This document shows positions 6,926-14,314 of a stretch of 15,560 bases of DNA, in pieces; position 1 is the first letter of the stretch, and the number at the start of each line of letters is the position of its first letter. The notes beneath the pieces were generated by a model. It saw only the letters and a list, made by a program, of their open reading frames with translations. It was not told where the DNA came from and ran no database searches. The stretch is from JAKACU01 sp021821185 (GTDB lineage Bacteria; Bacillota; Bacilli; Alicyclobacillales; SLC66), in the NCBI GenBank assembly GCA_027343965.1, contig DAHWJX010000159.1:1-15560 (forward strand), in the 5' to 3' direction. The position numbers and the translations under genes are program-made.

Positions 6926-6956
6926 CGAGGAGGCGGGATGCGTCTCCGTCTCCTCG
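6926..6956 (-). terminator. Intercistronic hairpin between binding protein and permeases
   Basis: CGAGGAG (6926-6932) pairs with CTCCTCG (6950-6956); four or five further pairs, including G-U, can extend the stem inward to leave a seven-base loop. The hairpin begins 29 bases past the stop of the binding-protein gene and has no U tract after it. In many ABC operons a hairpin in this position keeps the binding-protein message abundant by stabilising its 3' end or thinning transcription of the permeases; that role is inferred here from position. Confidence 0.55.
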
Positions 6957-6985
6957 CTGTACATTAGACTTGTTTCATACGCAGG

Positions 6986-8650
6986 TTATTTGGTTGGGTG
7001 CAGGTGCATCACGACAATCGCCTGAGCATAATTCGTCCAAGGTGCTGGATTGATCCACGGATTGGCTTGCGTCGGGAATCCTGTGTAATTGGCGGTGCGA
7101 TATTCAAACCACACAGGGCCGTAGAATAAAGGAAGACTCGGCATCTGTGTTGCCATGTATTTCTCAATCATGTAAAGGTCTTGCTTTTGTTTCGACAACA
7201 CACTAGTCTTCGCAAAAGCGTTCAATGCGGCATTTATGGACGCATTGCTTAACTGCTCTACATTGTAATTCCCTGTGTTTGAAAGCAGGTTTTGGTAAAG
7301 GAAGTAAGGCGTAGGTCCTGGATTCGTCCACGACATAGCTAATTGATAGGACTTTTTGCCGCCAGGCGAATTCAGGTTATTGTTATAAGCACCGGTTGAT
7401 TCTTGATTGACCGTCACAGCAATACCAACAGCCTTGAAGTTTTGCTCAATCAATCCGCAGTCTGTATCCCAGTCCGTCCAGCCTGCGGGAACCTGCAAAG
7501 TAAACGACAACTTCTTTCCGCCTTTTTCAAAAATGCCCTGCGCATCTTTTTTAAACCCGGCTGCTTCCAAGATCTTAATGGCCTTAGCAGGATTATATTG
7601 ATACGTTAATTGGGATTTTAGAGCAGGATCAATCCAAGCCTGGTTATTCGGCAACACAAGACCCAGCGGGTTAGCTACCTTCGCATACCCGTACTCCCCT
7701 TCGTTAGCGAGTTTACTCCGATCAATCGCAAGACTCATCGCTTCACGAACAGGCAATTGACTTAGTAACGGATCTTTCAAATTCGTATACAACATGACTA
7801 TGTTCCCAGGAGGAAAGAAATAATGGTTATGTTGGGCGTCCTTATTCACAAAGAGATTTTGGATGTTTGGAATGAACATACCAGCCCAATCAACTTTGCC
7901 ACTAGCGAGCGCCATGTCCCCGGCGTCATTGCCTGAATAAGCCGGAAAATCAAGCGTCTTAACAGGCGGGATGCCACCCCAGTAGTGGTTGTTAGCTCCA
8001 TACTTATAATCTTGCGTACTAAACATTTGCAACGTGTAAGGCCCGGTGCCAATGGGCTTAGTCACATTGACTTTCGTTGGATCACCGAGATTAGCCCATA
8101 TGTGTTTCGGTACGATGAATTGATTTAATGTGTAAGACGCAAATGGTACGTTAGGTTGTTTGAATTGAAAAACAACCTTGTACAAGCCGTCGGCTTTGAC
8201 GGAATTCAGTTGTGCCCATTGACCAGTTATATCAGCGGCCGGGTACTTTTTAAGTAAGTCGAACGTGAACACGACGTCAGCTGATGTGAATGACTTACCA
8301 TCAGACCAACTGGCATGCCGCAAATTCACCGTCAGCGTCTTATTGCCATTGCTCCAAGAATAGGTAGTTCCTAAAAGTGAGAAGGTTTTACCGCTCACAT
8401 TATCAAAGTAAAAAAGCGGTTCGTAAATAAATCCCTCTGTGCCATAGTTCATGTTTGGTGAAAAAGGGCTGAAGTTATCTTGAAAATTACCATTTGGCGA
8501 TGGAACAATTTCGAGCGGTATCGAAGATTGCACAACGCGTTTGATATGAGAAGTGGAACTCGCTGCAAAGGCACTGCTAGAACTACCGACCAAACTTAGG
8601 ACAGTTACCGCAGACATTGCTAGAGTAGCTGCTAGATGTTTCTTAATCAC
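6986..8650 (-). CDS. Extracellular solute-binding protein, family 5; probable oligosaccharide binder
   Basis: The 554-residue product is a cluster-C (family 5) binding protein. It has a signal peptide, with Lys at 3-4, a hydrophobic run to about 22 and a likely cut after AFA at 27-29. The mature part shows the family blocks RHASWSDGKSFTSADVVFTF (111-130), GTGPYTL (201-207) and VREAMSLAIDR (301-311). It would capture the solute outside the cell and deliver it to the permeases. There is no lipobox cysteine; the only Cys in the protein is residue 398. The start is GTG 8650 with GGGGG seven bases upstream. Family 5 includes peptide, nickel and oligosaccharide binders; the divergent GH130 gene favours a beta-linked oligosaccharide, most likely mannoside. 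Substrate confidence is moderate, family confidence high. Confidence 0.92.
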   Translation of the reverse strand: MIKKHLAATLAMSAVTVLSLVGSSSSAFAASSTSHIKRVVQSSIPLEIVPSPNGNFQDNFSPFSPNMNYGTEGFIYEPLFYFDNVSGKTFSLLGTTYSWSNGNKTLTVNLRHASWSDGKSFTSADVVFTFDLLKKYPAADITGQWAQLNSVKADGLYKVVFQFKQPNVPFASYTLNQFIVPKHIWANLGDPTKVNVTKPIGTGPYTLQMFSTQDYKYGANNHYWGGIPPVKTLDFPAYSGNDAGDMALASGKVDWAGMFIPNIQNLFVNKDAQHNHYFFPPGNIVMLYTNLKDPLLSQLPVREAMSLAIDRSKLANEGEYGYAKVANPLGLVLPNNQAWIDPALKSQLTYQYNPAKAIKILEAAGFKKDAQGIFEKGGKKLSFTLQVPAGWTDWDTDCGLIEQNFKAVGIAVTVNQESTGAYNNNLNSPGGKKSYQLAMSWTNPGPTPYFLYQNLLSNTGNYNVEQLSNASINAALNAFAKTSVLSKQKQDLYMIEKYMATQMPSLPLFYGPVWFEYRTANYTGFPTQANPWINPAPWTNYAQAIVVMHLHPTK

Positions 8651-8719
8651 ATATCTTCCCCCTTATCGTTTATCGTCCACAATTTTTCAACCGAAAAGGT
8701 TTCCGAAATTGCTAAGAAT

Positions 8720-8748
8720 AGATTACAACAAAATGAATTCGTTTTCAA
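8720..8748 (-). promoter_or_regulatory. Second candidate promoter, with palindrome in its spacer
   Basis: TTGAAA (8743-8748) and TAATCT (8720-8725) are 17 bases apart on the minus strand, giving a leader of about 60 bases to the binding-protein start. The -10 is weak. The palindrome at 8730-8745 covers most of the spacer, the place where a repressor would block polymerase. Confidence 0.3.
8730..8745. promoter_or_regulatory. Candidate operator: 16-bp imperfect palindrome
   Basis: AAAATGAATTCGTTTT is self-complementary apart from one T/G pair, centred on GAATTC. Its position in the spacer of a candidate promoter for the binding-protein gene suggests a regulator site. AT-rich palindromes arise easily by chance, so this is tentative. 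Confidence 0.3.
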
Positions 8749-8807
8749 GTGGATTCTCGGAAAATATTTCAATGTTAATTTCCATAAAAAGTAATATTTA
8801 TCCAAAA

Positions 8808-8837
8808 ATAATAATATTCACTCCTTAAAACTGTCAA
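8808..8837 (-). promoter_or_regulatory. Candidate sigma-A promoter for the binding-protein operon
   Basis: A perfect TTGACA (8832-8837, minus strand) is followed after 18 bases by TATTAT (8808-8813), predicting a start near 8800 and a leader of about 150 bases. A second perfect TTGACA at 8875-8880 has a weaker TAACAT 18 bases on (8851-8856). Confidence 0.45.
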
Positions 8838-8860
8838 TTATCAAAATTATATGTTAGTAT
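8831..8860 (+). promoter_or_regulatory. Candidate extended -10 promoter for GH130
   Basis: TGTTAGTAT ends at 8860 and reads as an extended -10 (TGn plus TAGTAT at 8855-8860). CTGTCA lies 18 bases upstream at 8831-8836 and shares its bases with the minus-strand TTGACA. This would give a leader of about 115 bases containing the palindrome at 8884-8897. The match is modest. Confidence 0.25.
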
Positions 8861-8883
8861 TTTATACGTATTCGTGTCAATAT

Positions 8884-8897
8884 CAAAAACGCTTTTG
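8884..8897. promoter_or_regulatory. Candidate LacI-type operator with central CG
   Basis: CAAAAACGCTTTTG is a dyad centred on CG with a single mismatched pair, resembling sites of LacI-family sugar regulators. It is not a standard catabolite-response element, which would have TG and CA at the outer ends where this has CA and TG. It lies just downstream of the plus-strand promoter candidate and just upstream of the minus-strand TTGACA at 8875-8880. Confidence 0.35.
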
Positions 8898-8982
8898 GGT
8901 ACATCCTTGATAAACTGGACATTACGTTACAAGGAATGACAAGCGGACAACGCGAAATTCGATCAAGTGGAGGGATAAACGT

Positions 8983-9993
8983 ATGGGAATTATCGGAGGG
9001 TCATTAAAAGTCATGCCATGGCAAGACAAGCCTGCTGGTTATGATGGTGTAATTTGGCGTCACAATAACAATCCTATTATTGATTGGAATCCGACGAAGC
9101 GGACCGCTCGTATATTTAACAGCGCTGTCGTGCCTTTTGGAGATGGCTACATGGGAGTATTTCGGGCTGATCATAAGGACGGCAAGGCGCGCTTGCATGT
9201 GGGCAGCAGTCAAGATGGTCTGACTTGGAACATTGTAGATGAAGAAATCCAATGGAAAGATGAACGTGGCAACCCTTATCAGCCTTACTATGCTTATGAC
9301 CCACGAGTCGTTTTGCTCGATGGTACCTACTATATCGTGTGGTGTTCTGACTTTGGCGGTGCCTCTTTAGGATTTGGCAAAACCAAAGACTTTAAAGAAT
9401 TTGTGCGACTTGAAAATCCTTTCATCCCTTTCAATCGCAATGGCGTTTTATTCCCAAGAAAAATTCATAGCAACTATGTGATGTTGAGCCGGCCAAGCGA
9501 TAGCGGTCACACACCTTTTGGCGATATATTTCTCAGCGAAAGCCCAGATCTTGTCTATTGGGGCAAACATCGTCGCGTGATGAAAAGTGGAGGATCCGGT
9601 TGGTGGCAAAGTACGAAGATTGGTGCTGGCGCAGTGCCTATCGAAACGACAGAAGGATGGTTACTGTTTTATCATGGCGTCACGACAACGTGCAATGGGC
9701 TTGTGTATAGTATGGGTGCTGCCATTTTAGACATTGATCATCCTTCTAAAGTATTGCACCGCACAAGGGAGTATCTACTTACACCAGAAAAACCTTATGA
9801 GACAACCGGATTTGTGCCTAACGTGGCCTTCCCGTGCGCAACCCTTTGTGACGCAGAGACTGGACGTATCGCAATTTATTATGGTGCTGCCGATACGTAC
9901 GTGGCTGTGGCGTTTACGCAAGTTGATGAATTGTTTTCTTACATTAAGAATAATTCCGAGCTTGTACCGGGCGATAGCGAAGACTTCCGATAA
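8983..9993 (+). CDS. GH130 family enzyme, probable beta-mannoside phosphorylase
   Basis: The 336-residue protein has no signal peptide, so it is cytoplasmic, and shows the GH130 five-bladed propeller landmarks: RIFNSAVVPFGDGYMGVFRAD (43-63), YAYDPRVV (103-110) with Asp106 as the likely general acid, NRNGVLFPRKI (151-161), TKIGAGAVPIETTEGWLLFYHGV (211-233), TREYLLTPEKPYE (261-273), GFVPNVAFPC (276-285) and YYGAADT (299-305). GH130 enzymes attack beta-linked mannosides, mostly releasing mannose 1-phosphate; a few are hydrolases. Arg152, Arg170, Lys212 and His231 fall where phosphorylases keep basic phosphate-binding residues, which favours phosphorolysis; this is from memory of the family, not an alignment. 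ATG 8983 has GGAGGG eight bases upstream. The divergent ABC operon would supply its substrate. Linkage and chain-length preference cannot be read from sequence. Confidence 0.9.
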   Translation: MGIIGGSLKVMPWQDKPAGYDGVIWRHNNNPIIDWNPTKRTARIFNSAVVPFGDGYMGVFRADHKDGKARLHVGSSQDGLTWNIVDEEIQWKDERGNPYQPYYAYDPRVVLLDGTYYIVWCSDFGGASLGFGKTKDFKEFVRLENPFIPFNRNGVLFPRKIHSNYVMLSRPSDSGHTPFGDIFLSESPDLVYWGKHRRVMKSGGSGWWQSTKIGAGAVPIETTEGWLLFYHGVTTTCNGLVYSMGAAILDIDHPSKVLHRTREYLLTPEKPYETTGFVPNVAFPCATLCDAETGRIAIYYGAADTYVAVAFTQVDELFSYIKNNSELVPGDSEDFR

Positions 9994-10019
9994 TCACTTT
10001 CAGCTTTATGTGTAGCCTT

Positions 10020-10062
10020 AAAAGCCGTATGCGTCAGGTTATTTGGTTGCATACGGCTTTTT
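10020..10062. terminator. Strong intrinsic terminator after GH130, also serving lipA
   Basis: AAAAGCCGTATGC (10020-10032) pairs perfectly with GCATACGGCTTTT (10049-10061), followed by another T: a 13-bp stem, 16-base loop and a run of five T. It lies 27 bases past the GH130 stop and, read on the minus strand, 21 bases past the lipA stop with a TTTT tract on that side too, so it can end both convergent transcripts. Confidence 0.9.
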
Positions 10063-10082
10063 GCTCTGTATTGTATTGCGTC

Positions 10083-11003
10083 TTATGCCTGTTCTTCAAC
10101 AAATTGTGTGGCCTGTTGCGCTTGTTCATGCGCATGATAAGAACTCCTTACGAGTGGGCCACTTTCCACATGCCGAAAACCACGCGCTAAACCTTCTTTG
10201 CGAAGTTCGCAAAATTCTTCAGGCGTATAATAGCGTTCGACGCGCAAATGCTTACGCGTCGGCTGTAGATACTGTCCTATCGTGAGAATTGTCACATCGC
10301 GACTACGTAAATCATCCATCGTTTCTAAAATTTCCTCGTAAGATTCACCGACACCCACCATAATACTCGACTTCGTCGGCGTTGTTTTACTCATCTCACG
10401 AGCTTTTTGCAACAATTGCAACGATCGATCATATTTTGCTTTTGAACGTACTTGATCCGAAAGTCTGCGCACAGTTTCTATGTTGTGGTTTAGAATATCA
10501 GGCTGCGCATCCATAACGATCTGCAAAGATGCTTCACTCCCCATAAAGTCTGGAATGAGAACTTCTACTTTGCAATTTGCATCGCTCTCTCGAATCGCCG
10601 TAATGGTTTGAGCAAAAATAGACGCACCACCATCTGCTAGGTCATCACGGGCTACTGACGTTACCACGACATGACGCAAACCCATTTGAACGACAGCCTG
10701 AGCTACCCGAGTGGGTTCTGCAAGATCAAGTTCTGTGGGCCTTCCTGATGTGACAGCACAAAATCGGCATGCCCGCGTGCAAACACTTCCTAAAATCATA
10801 AAAGTTGCCGTTCGATGTGCCCAGCACTCATATAGATTAGGGCAGCGAGCTTCCTCACACACCGTGTGTAGCCCTTCTCGCCGCACCACCTGTTTGATTT
10901 CGCGAAACCCTTCTCCCGCCTGGAGCTGTACCTTTAACCATTCCGGTCGCCGCAAAATACCTCGTGTCGAATTGTCTGATACGGTATTTTTCTCTTCTAT
11001 CAT
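10083..11003 (-). CDS. lipA: Lipoyl synthase (radical SAM)
   Basis: The 306-residue product inserts two sulfur atoms into protein-bound octanoyl chains to make lipoyl groups. Both cluster motifs are intact: the auxiliary [4Fe-4S] set C49-x4-C54-x5-C60 (CEEARCPNLYEC) and the radical SAM set C75-x3-C79-x2-C82 (CTRACRFC). The C-terminal RSSYHA (286-291), whose serine ligates the auxiliary cluster, is also present, as are RPEWLKV (19-25), VARDDLADGGA and QYLQPTRKHL. ATG 11003 is used because GAGGTGAGGTG lies just upstream and the N-terminus fits; the longer GTG-type extension to 11066 overlaps the E2 gene. It follows E2 by 40 bases on the same strand with no terminator between, so it is probably the last gene of the bkd operon and supplies the cofactor its neighbour needs. 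Confidence 0.97.
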   Translation of the reverse strand: MIEEKNTVSDNSTRGILRRPEWLKVQLQAGEGFREIKQVVRREGLHTVCEEARCPNLYECWAHRTATFMILGSVCTRACRFCAVTSGRPTELDLAEPTRVAQAVVQMGLRHVVVTSVARDDLADGGASIFAQTITAIRESDANCKVEVLIPDFMGSEASLQIVMDAQPDILNHNIETVRRLSDQVRSKAKYDRSLQLLQKAREMSKTTPTKSSIMVGVGESYEEILETMDDLRSRDVTILTIGQYLQPTRKHLRVERYYTPEEFCELRKEGLARGFRHVESGPLVRSSYHAHEQAQQATQFVEEQA

Positions 11004-11043
11004 AATGCACCTCACCTCGCTGATCTCAAACCCATGGCTTTTC

Positions 11044-12279
11044 TCAATACAAACTGGTACTATCATCCATTGCTTCGAGTTTATCTTTGATATACCGCAT
11101 GAACCGTCCAGTGACGAGTCCGTCTAATACACGATGATCAATGCTGATGCATAAATTTACCATGGATCGAATAGCTAGGCAATCACTATTCACCACCACA
11201 GGCCTTCTCACAATCGATTCAACCGAGACAATGGCTGCCTGCGGCGTATTAATGATGGGCATTGATTGGATAGACCCAAACGCACCTGTGTTATTGAGCG
11301 TAAATGTACCACCTTGAACGTCCGCTATAGTTAGTTTGTTTTGCCGAGCACGCGCAGCTAAGTTTGTTACAGCTGCGGCCAATCCAAATACACTCAAGCG
11401 ATCCGCCTGGTGAATGACAGGAACAACCAAGGCATCTTCCGTTGCCACAGCGACAGACAGATTAACTTCCTTATGAAGGATAATATGGTCATCTGTCCAA
11501 CTAGAATTGACCATAGGAAAAGCTTTTAACGCTTCCACCACAGCTTTCATAAAGAACGGGAAGAAGGTTAGGTCAATTCCTTCCTTTTCTTTGAATGAGC
11601 ACTTATTCATTTCTCGTAGCTTCACCATATTCGTTACATCGACTTCTACCATCATCCACGCATGCGGAATATCCCGAGAGCTGTCGGTCATTCTCGTTGC
11701 AATGGTGCGACGAATAGGCGTAATCGTCAGCAATTGATCGTTTGCCTGTTGATCATGGAAAGTGCGGCTTAAAGGTGCCTGTGGTTGCAACACCGTTGCT
11801 GGCCTTTTTTGAACACTTTGATCCACCAGTGGAGTCGATACAGCTAGTAAGATATCTTTTCTTGTCACGCGCCCACCAAGCCCGGTACCTGGCACGGATA
11901 GGGGATCAATATGGTGCATTGCTGCCAATTGACGCACAGCCGGTGAGAATCGTTTGGTATTCTTTTGTGGTTTCAGCGCCGTTTCTTGACGATCCACGAC
12001 AATTGAAGAAGCAGAAACAGATACTATAGAATCTGGAATTTTATCCACAGTTGTGATACGTGCAATGACGGTGCCAACAACCACGGTATGATTTTGTTCG
12101 ACTAAAATCTCTGAAAGCACACCGTCAACATCAGAAGGGATCTCAGCCGTCACCTTATCGGTAACAACTTCAACAAGCGAATCGTATTTTTGCACAGGAT
12201 CGCCCACTTGTTTTAGCCACTGTCCAAGTGTACCTTCAGTTACACTTTCTCCTAGCTTGGGCATTAATACGTCAACCAT
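11044..12279 (-). CDS. bkdB: E2 of branched-chain 2-oxoacid dehydrogenase (dihydrolipoyl acyltransferase)
   Basis: The 411-residue product has the full E2 layout. A single N-terminal lipoyl domain (about 1-78) carries lipoyl Lys42 in VVTDKVTAEIPS. A linker is followed by the E1/E3-binding domain (about 109-145, RFSPAVRQLAAMHHIDP and GTGLGGRVTRKDI). After a second linker comes the acyltransferase core from about 185, with catalytic His382 and Asp386 in SIDHRVLDG. The TDKVTAEIPS form is usual for branched-chain or oxoglutarate-type E2 rather than pyruvate E2. It forms the core of the complex and passes the acyl group to CoA. ATG 12279 has AAGGAG nine bases upstream and gives the family start MVDVLMPKLGESVTEG. 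A gap of 31 bases separates it from the E1-beta stop. Confidence 0.95.
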   Translation of the reverse strand: MVDVLMPKLGESVTEGTLGQWLKQVGDPVQKYDSLVEVVTDKVTAEIPSDVDGVLSEILVEQNHTVVVGTVIARITTVDKIPDSIVSVSASSIVVDRQETALKPQKNTKRFSPAVRQLAAMHHIDPLSVPGTGLGGRVTRKDILLAVSTPLVDQSVQKRPATVLQPQAPLSRTFHDQQANDQLLTITPIRRTIATRMTDSSRDIPHAWMMVEVDVTNMVKLREMNKCSFKEKEGIDLTFFPFFMKAVVEALKAFPMVNSSWTDDHIILHKEVNLSVAVATEDALVVPVIHQADRLSVFGLAAAVTNLAARARQNKLTIADVQGGTFTLNNTGAFGSIQSMPIINTPQAAIVSVESIVRRPVVVNSDCLAIRSMVNLCISIDHRVLDGLVTGRFMRYIKDKLEAMDDSTSLY

Positions 12280-12310
12280 GATCACATTCTCCTTAAAACC
12301 TAAATCCCGC

Positions 12311-13294
12311 TCAAAATGCCGCCAAAGTACGCATCGCATCAGCAATTTTTGCTGGGTTTAGCATATAAAAACGTTCCATGGAAGCATTAAACGCCATCGC
12401 TGGAACATCTGGCCCACCAAGTCTTACAATCGGGGCGTCAAGATCGAACAAGGCCTCCTCGGCAATGATTGCCGAGATCTCACCACCAACGCCACCCGTT
12501 TTGTTGTCCTCGTGAACTACGAGAACCTTTCCTGTTTTTCTAGCAGCGTCAACAATAGCATCCCTGTCAAGCGGTAAAATCGAACGCAAATCTAAAATAT
12601 ACGTTGAAATTCCCTGCTTTTCAAGTTCATCAGCGGCTTGCATCGCATAATGAACCATCAAACCATAGGTGATCACGGTAATGTCCGTACCAACCCGCCT
12701 CACCGCTGCTTGTCCAATCGGTACAACGTGCTCCCCATCGGGAACATCATCACGAATCGAACGGTACATCCCCTTGTGTTCAAAAAACAAGACCGGGTCA
12801 GGGTCACGAATCGCTGCGGTCAGCAGCCCTTTAGCATCAGCCGCAGTTGATGGAATGACGACTTTTAAACCCGGGATATGATAAAACATCGCTTCTAAAC
12901 TTTGCGAATGGTATAAAGCTCCATGTACACCCCCGCCAAATGGTGCACGAATTACCATGGGGCATGTCCAATCATTGTTTGATCGATAGCGCATTTTCGC
13001 TGCTTCACTAATGATCTGATTGACAGCAGGTAAGATGAAGTCCACGAATTGAATCTCTGCAATGGGTTTTAGCCCCATCGCCGCAGCGCCTACAGCTACC
13101 CCCACAATACCAGATTCTGCAAGAGGAGTATCCATGACACGTTGTTCACCAAACTCTTCGATCATACCTTGCGTTACACGAAAAACCCCACCACGCAAAC
13201 CGATGTCTTCACCTAAGACAAACACCGACGGATCCGAACGCATTTCTTGAACCATCGCGTCACGAATCGCATCAATATATAACTTGACCGTCAC
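12311..13294 (-). CDS. bkdAB: E1-beta of branched-chain 2-oxoacid dehydrogenase
   Basis: The 327-residue product equals the usual length of Bacillus BkdAB. It shows VLGEDIG (26-32), FGEQRVMDTPLAE (48-60), the AEIQFVDFILPA block (79-90), the YHSQSLEAMF stretch (128-137) and the HEDNKTGGVGGEISA segment near residue 250. Beta subunits complete the thiamine diphosphate site with E1-alpha and bind E2. The start is GTG 13294, with GAGGAGG seven bases upstream; this site is placed in the 12-base gap after the E1-alpha stop. Pyruvate E1-beta is similar, but the E1-alpha partner argues for branched-chain substrates. Confidence 0.95.
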   Translation of the reverse strand: MTVKLYIDAIRDAMVQEMRSDPSVFVLGEDIGLRGGVFRVTQGMIEEFGEQRVMDTPLAESGIVGVAVGAAAMGLKPIAEIQFVDFILPAVNQIISEAAKMRYRSNNDWTCPMVIRAPFGGGVHGALYHSQSLEAMFYHIPGLKVVIPSTAADAKGLLTAAIRDPDPVLFFEHKGMYRSIRDDVPDGEHVVPIGQAAVRRVGTDITVITYGLMVHYAMQAADELEKQGISTYILDLRSILPLDRDAIVDAARKTGKVLVVHEDNKTGGVGGEISAIIAEEALFDLDAPIVRLGGPDVPAMAFNASMERFYMLNPAKIADAMRTLAAF

Positions 13295-13306
13295 AACCGT
13301 TCCTCC

Positions 13307-14314
13307 TCAATTGGCGTACACATGCAAAAGTGTGCTTTCAGGCGACGGGTCAATCGCATTTTGGGCATACTCTGTCGCTTCATTGATCTGCTCCATCAAC
13401 TTATCTTTGATAGCTGCTTCTCGTTCAGGCGTGAGAATACCTGCAGTTTGCAGGTATGTGCGAAAAACTGCAATGGCGTCATTGCGTCTAGCCTCGTCCA
13501 CCTCTTCTTTTGTCCGGTACACACGATCATCATCATCACTTGAGTGGGGCGTCAAACGGTACGTCATAGCCTCAATCAAGGTGGGACCTTGACCGCTTTT
13601 CGCACGCAACACAGCTTCTTTCATGACACGATAAACTTCGAGTACATCATTACCATCAACGACAACGCCCGGAAAGCCATAACCAATCGCACGATCCGCT
13701 ACATGCTCACAAGCTACTTGCTTTTGTATAGGGACGGAAATGGCGTAGCGATTATTTTCACAAAAAAAGATAACGGGTAATTTGTGTACACCAGCAAAAT
13801 TGCATCCTTCATGAAAATCGCCTTGGTTACTTGAACCCTCGCCAAATGACACATATGTCACATAGGATTCTCCACGCATTTTAGCTGCCAGTGCCATACC
13901 AACGGCATGCGGTATTTGCGTAGAAACTGGACTTGAACCACTTAAAATGTGATGTCTCTTCGACCCATAATGACCCGGCATTTGCCGTCCGCCGCTGTTG
14001 GGATCTTCGGCTCTTGCAAACATGTGCAAAAACACATCGCGAGGCGTTTGACCAAAAGCAAGTACAACACCTAAATCACGATAATAAGGCGCAGCATAAT
14101 CCACTGCTGGATCCATCGCAAATGCAGCGGCTACTTGCGGACCCTCCTGACCCTGACATGAAACCACAAATGGAATTTTCCCAGAACGATTGAGTAACCA
14201 CATGCGTTCGTCCACCATTCGAGCTGACAGCATCAACTCATACATGCGCAATACCTGATCGTCGGTTAATCCAAGCTCTTGGTGTCGACTCAATAGCTTT
14301 GTATCTCCTTTCAT
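13307..14314 (-). CDS. bkdAA: E1-alpha of branched-chain 2-oxoacid dehydrogenase
   Basis: The 335-residue product decarboxylates branched 2-oxoacids using thiamine diphosphate. It carries the cofactor motif from SFGEGSSNQGDFHEG (156-170) to ENN (186-188), plus RMWLLNRSGKIPFVVSCQGQE (37-57), DPNSGGRQMPGHYGS (104-118) and the loop YRLTPHSSDDDD (252-263), all very close to Bacillus BkdAA and unlike pyruvate E1-alpha. Two starts are plausible: ATG 14314, which overlaps the E3 stop as ATGA and has GGGGG nine bases upstream, or TTG 14293, which has AAAGGAG 11 bases before it and gives the shorter Bacillus-like N-terminus SRHQELGLTDDQ. I list the longer one. Confidence 0.95.
   Translation of the reverse strand: MKGDTKLLSRHQELGLTDDQVLRMYELMLSARMVDERMWLLNRSGKIPFVVSCQGQEGPQVAAAFAMDPAVDYAAPYYRDLGVVLAFGQTPRDVFLHMFARAEDPNSGGRQMPGHYGSKRHHILSGSSPVSTQIPHAVGMALAAKMRGESYVTYVSFGEGSSNQGDFHEGCNFAGVHKLPVIFFCENNRYAISVPIQKQVACEHVADRAIGYGFPGVVVDGNDVLEVYRVMKEAVLRAKSGQGPTLIEAMTYRLTPHSSDDDDRVYRTKEEVDEARRNDAIAVFRTYLQTAGILTPEREAAIKDKLMEQINEATEYAQNAIDPSPESTLLHVYAN

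Larger units (their letters stand above)
8651..8982. promoter_or_regulatory. AT-rich divergent control region between the ABC operon and GH130
   Basis: These 332 bases hold no credible gene. They are markedly AT-rich around 8760-8870 and contain two imperfect palindromes (8730-8745 and 8884-8897), at least two minus-strand promoter candidates, one plus-strand candidate, and ribosome binding sites at both edges (GGGGG for the binding protein, GGAGGG for GH130). The layout fits joint control of transporter and enzyme. No regulator gene is present in the window. Confidence 0.7.

Noticed and set aside
8553..8828. Plus-strand frame of 91 codons across the binding-protein start and control region
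   Set aside because: It runs antisense to the signal peptide and through AT-rich promoter DNA, and its product shows no recognisable pattern.
8884..8897. CcpA catabolite-response element
   Set aside because: The outer positions are CA...TG where the consensus needs TG...CA, so it is listed only as a generic LacI-type site.
10008..10285. Plus-strand frames downstream of GH130
   Set aside because: They run through the terminator hairpin and then antisense to lipA, so they are shadows.
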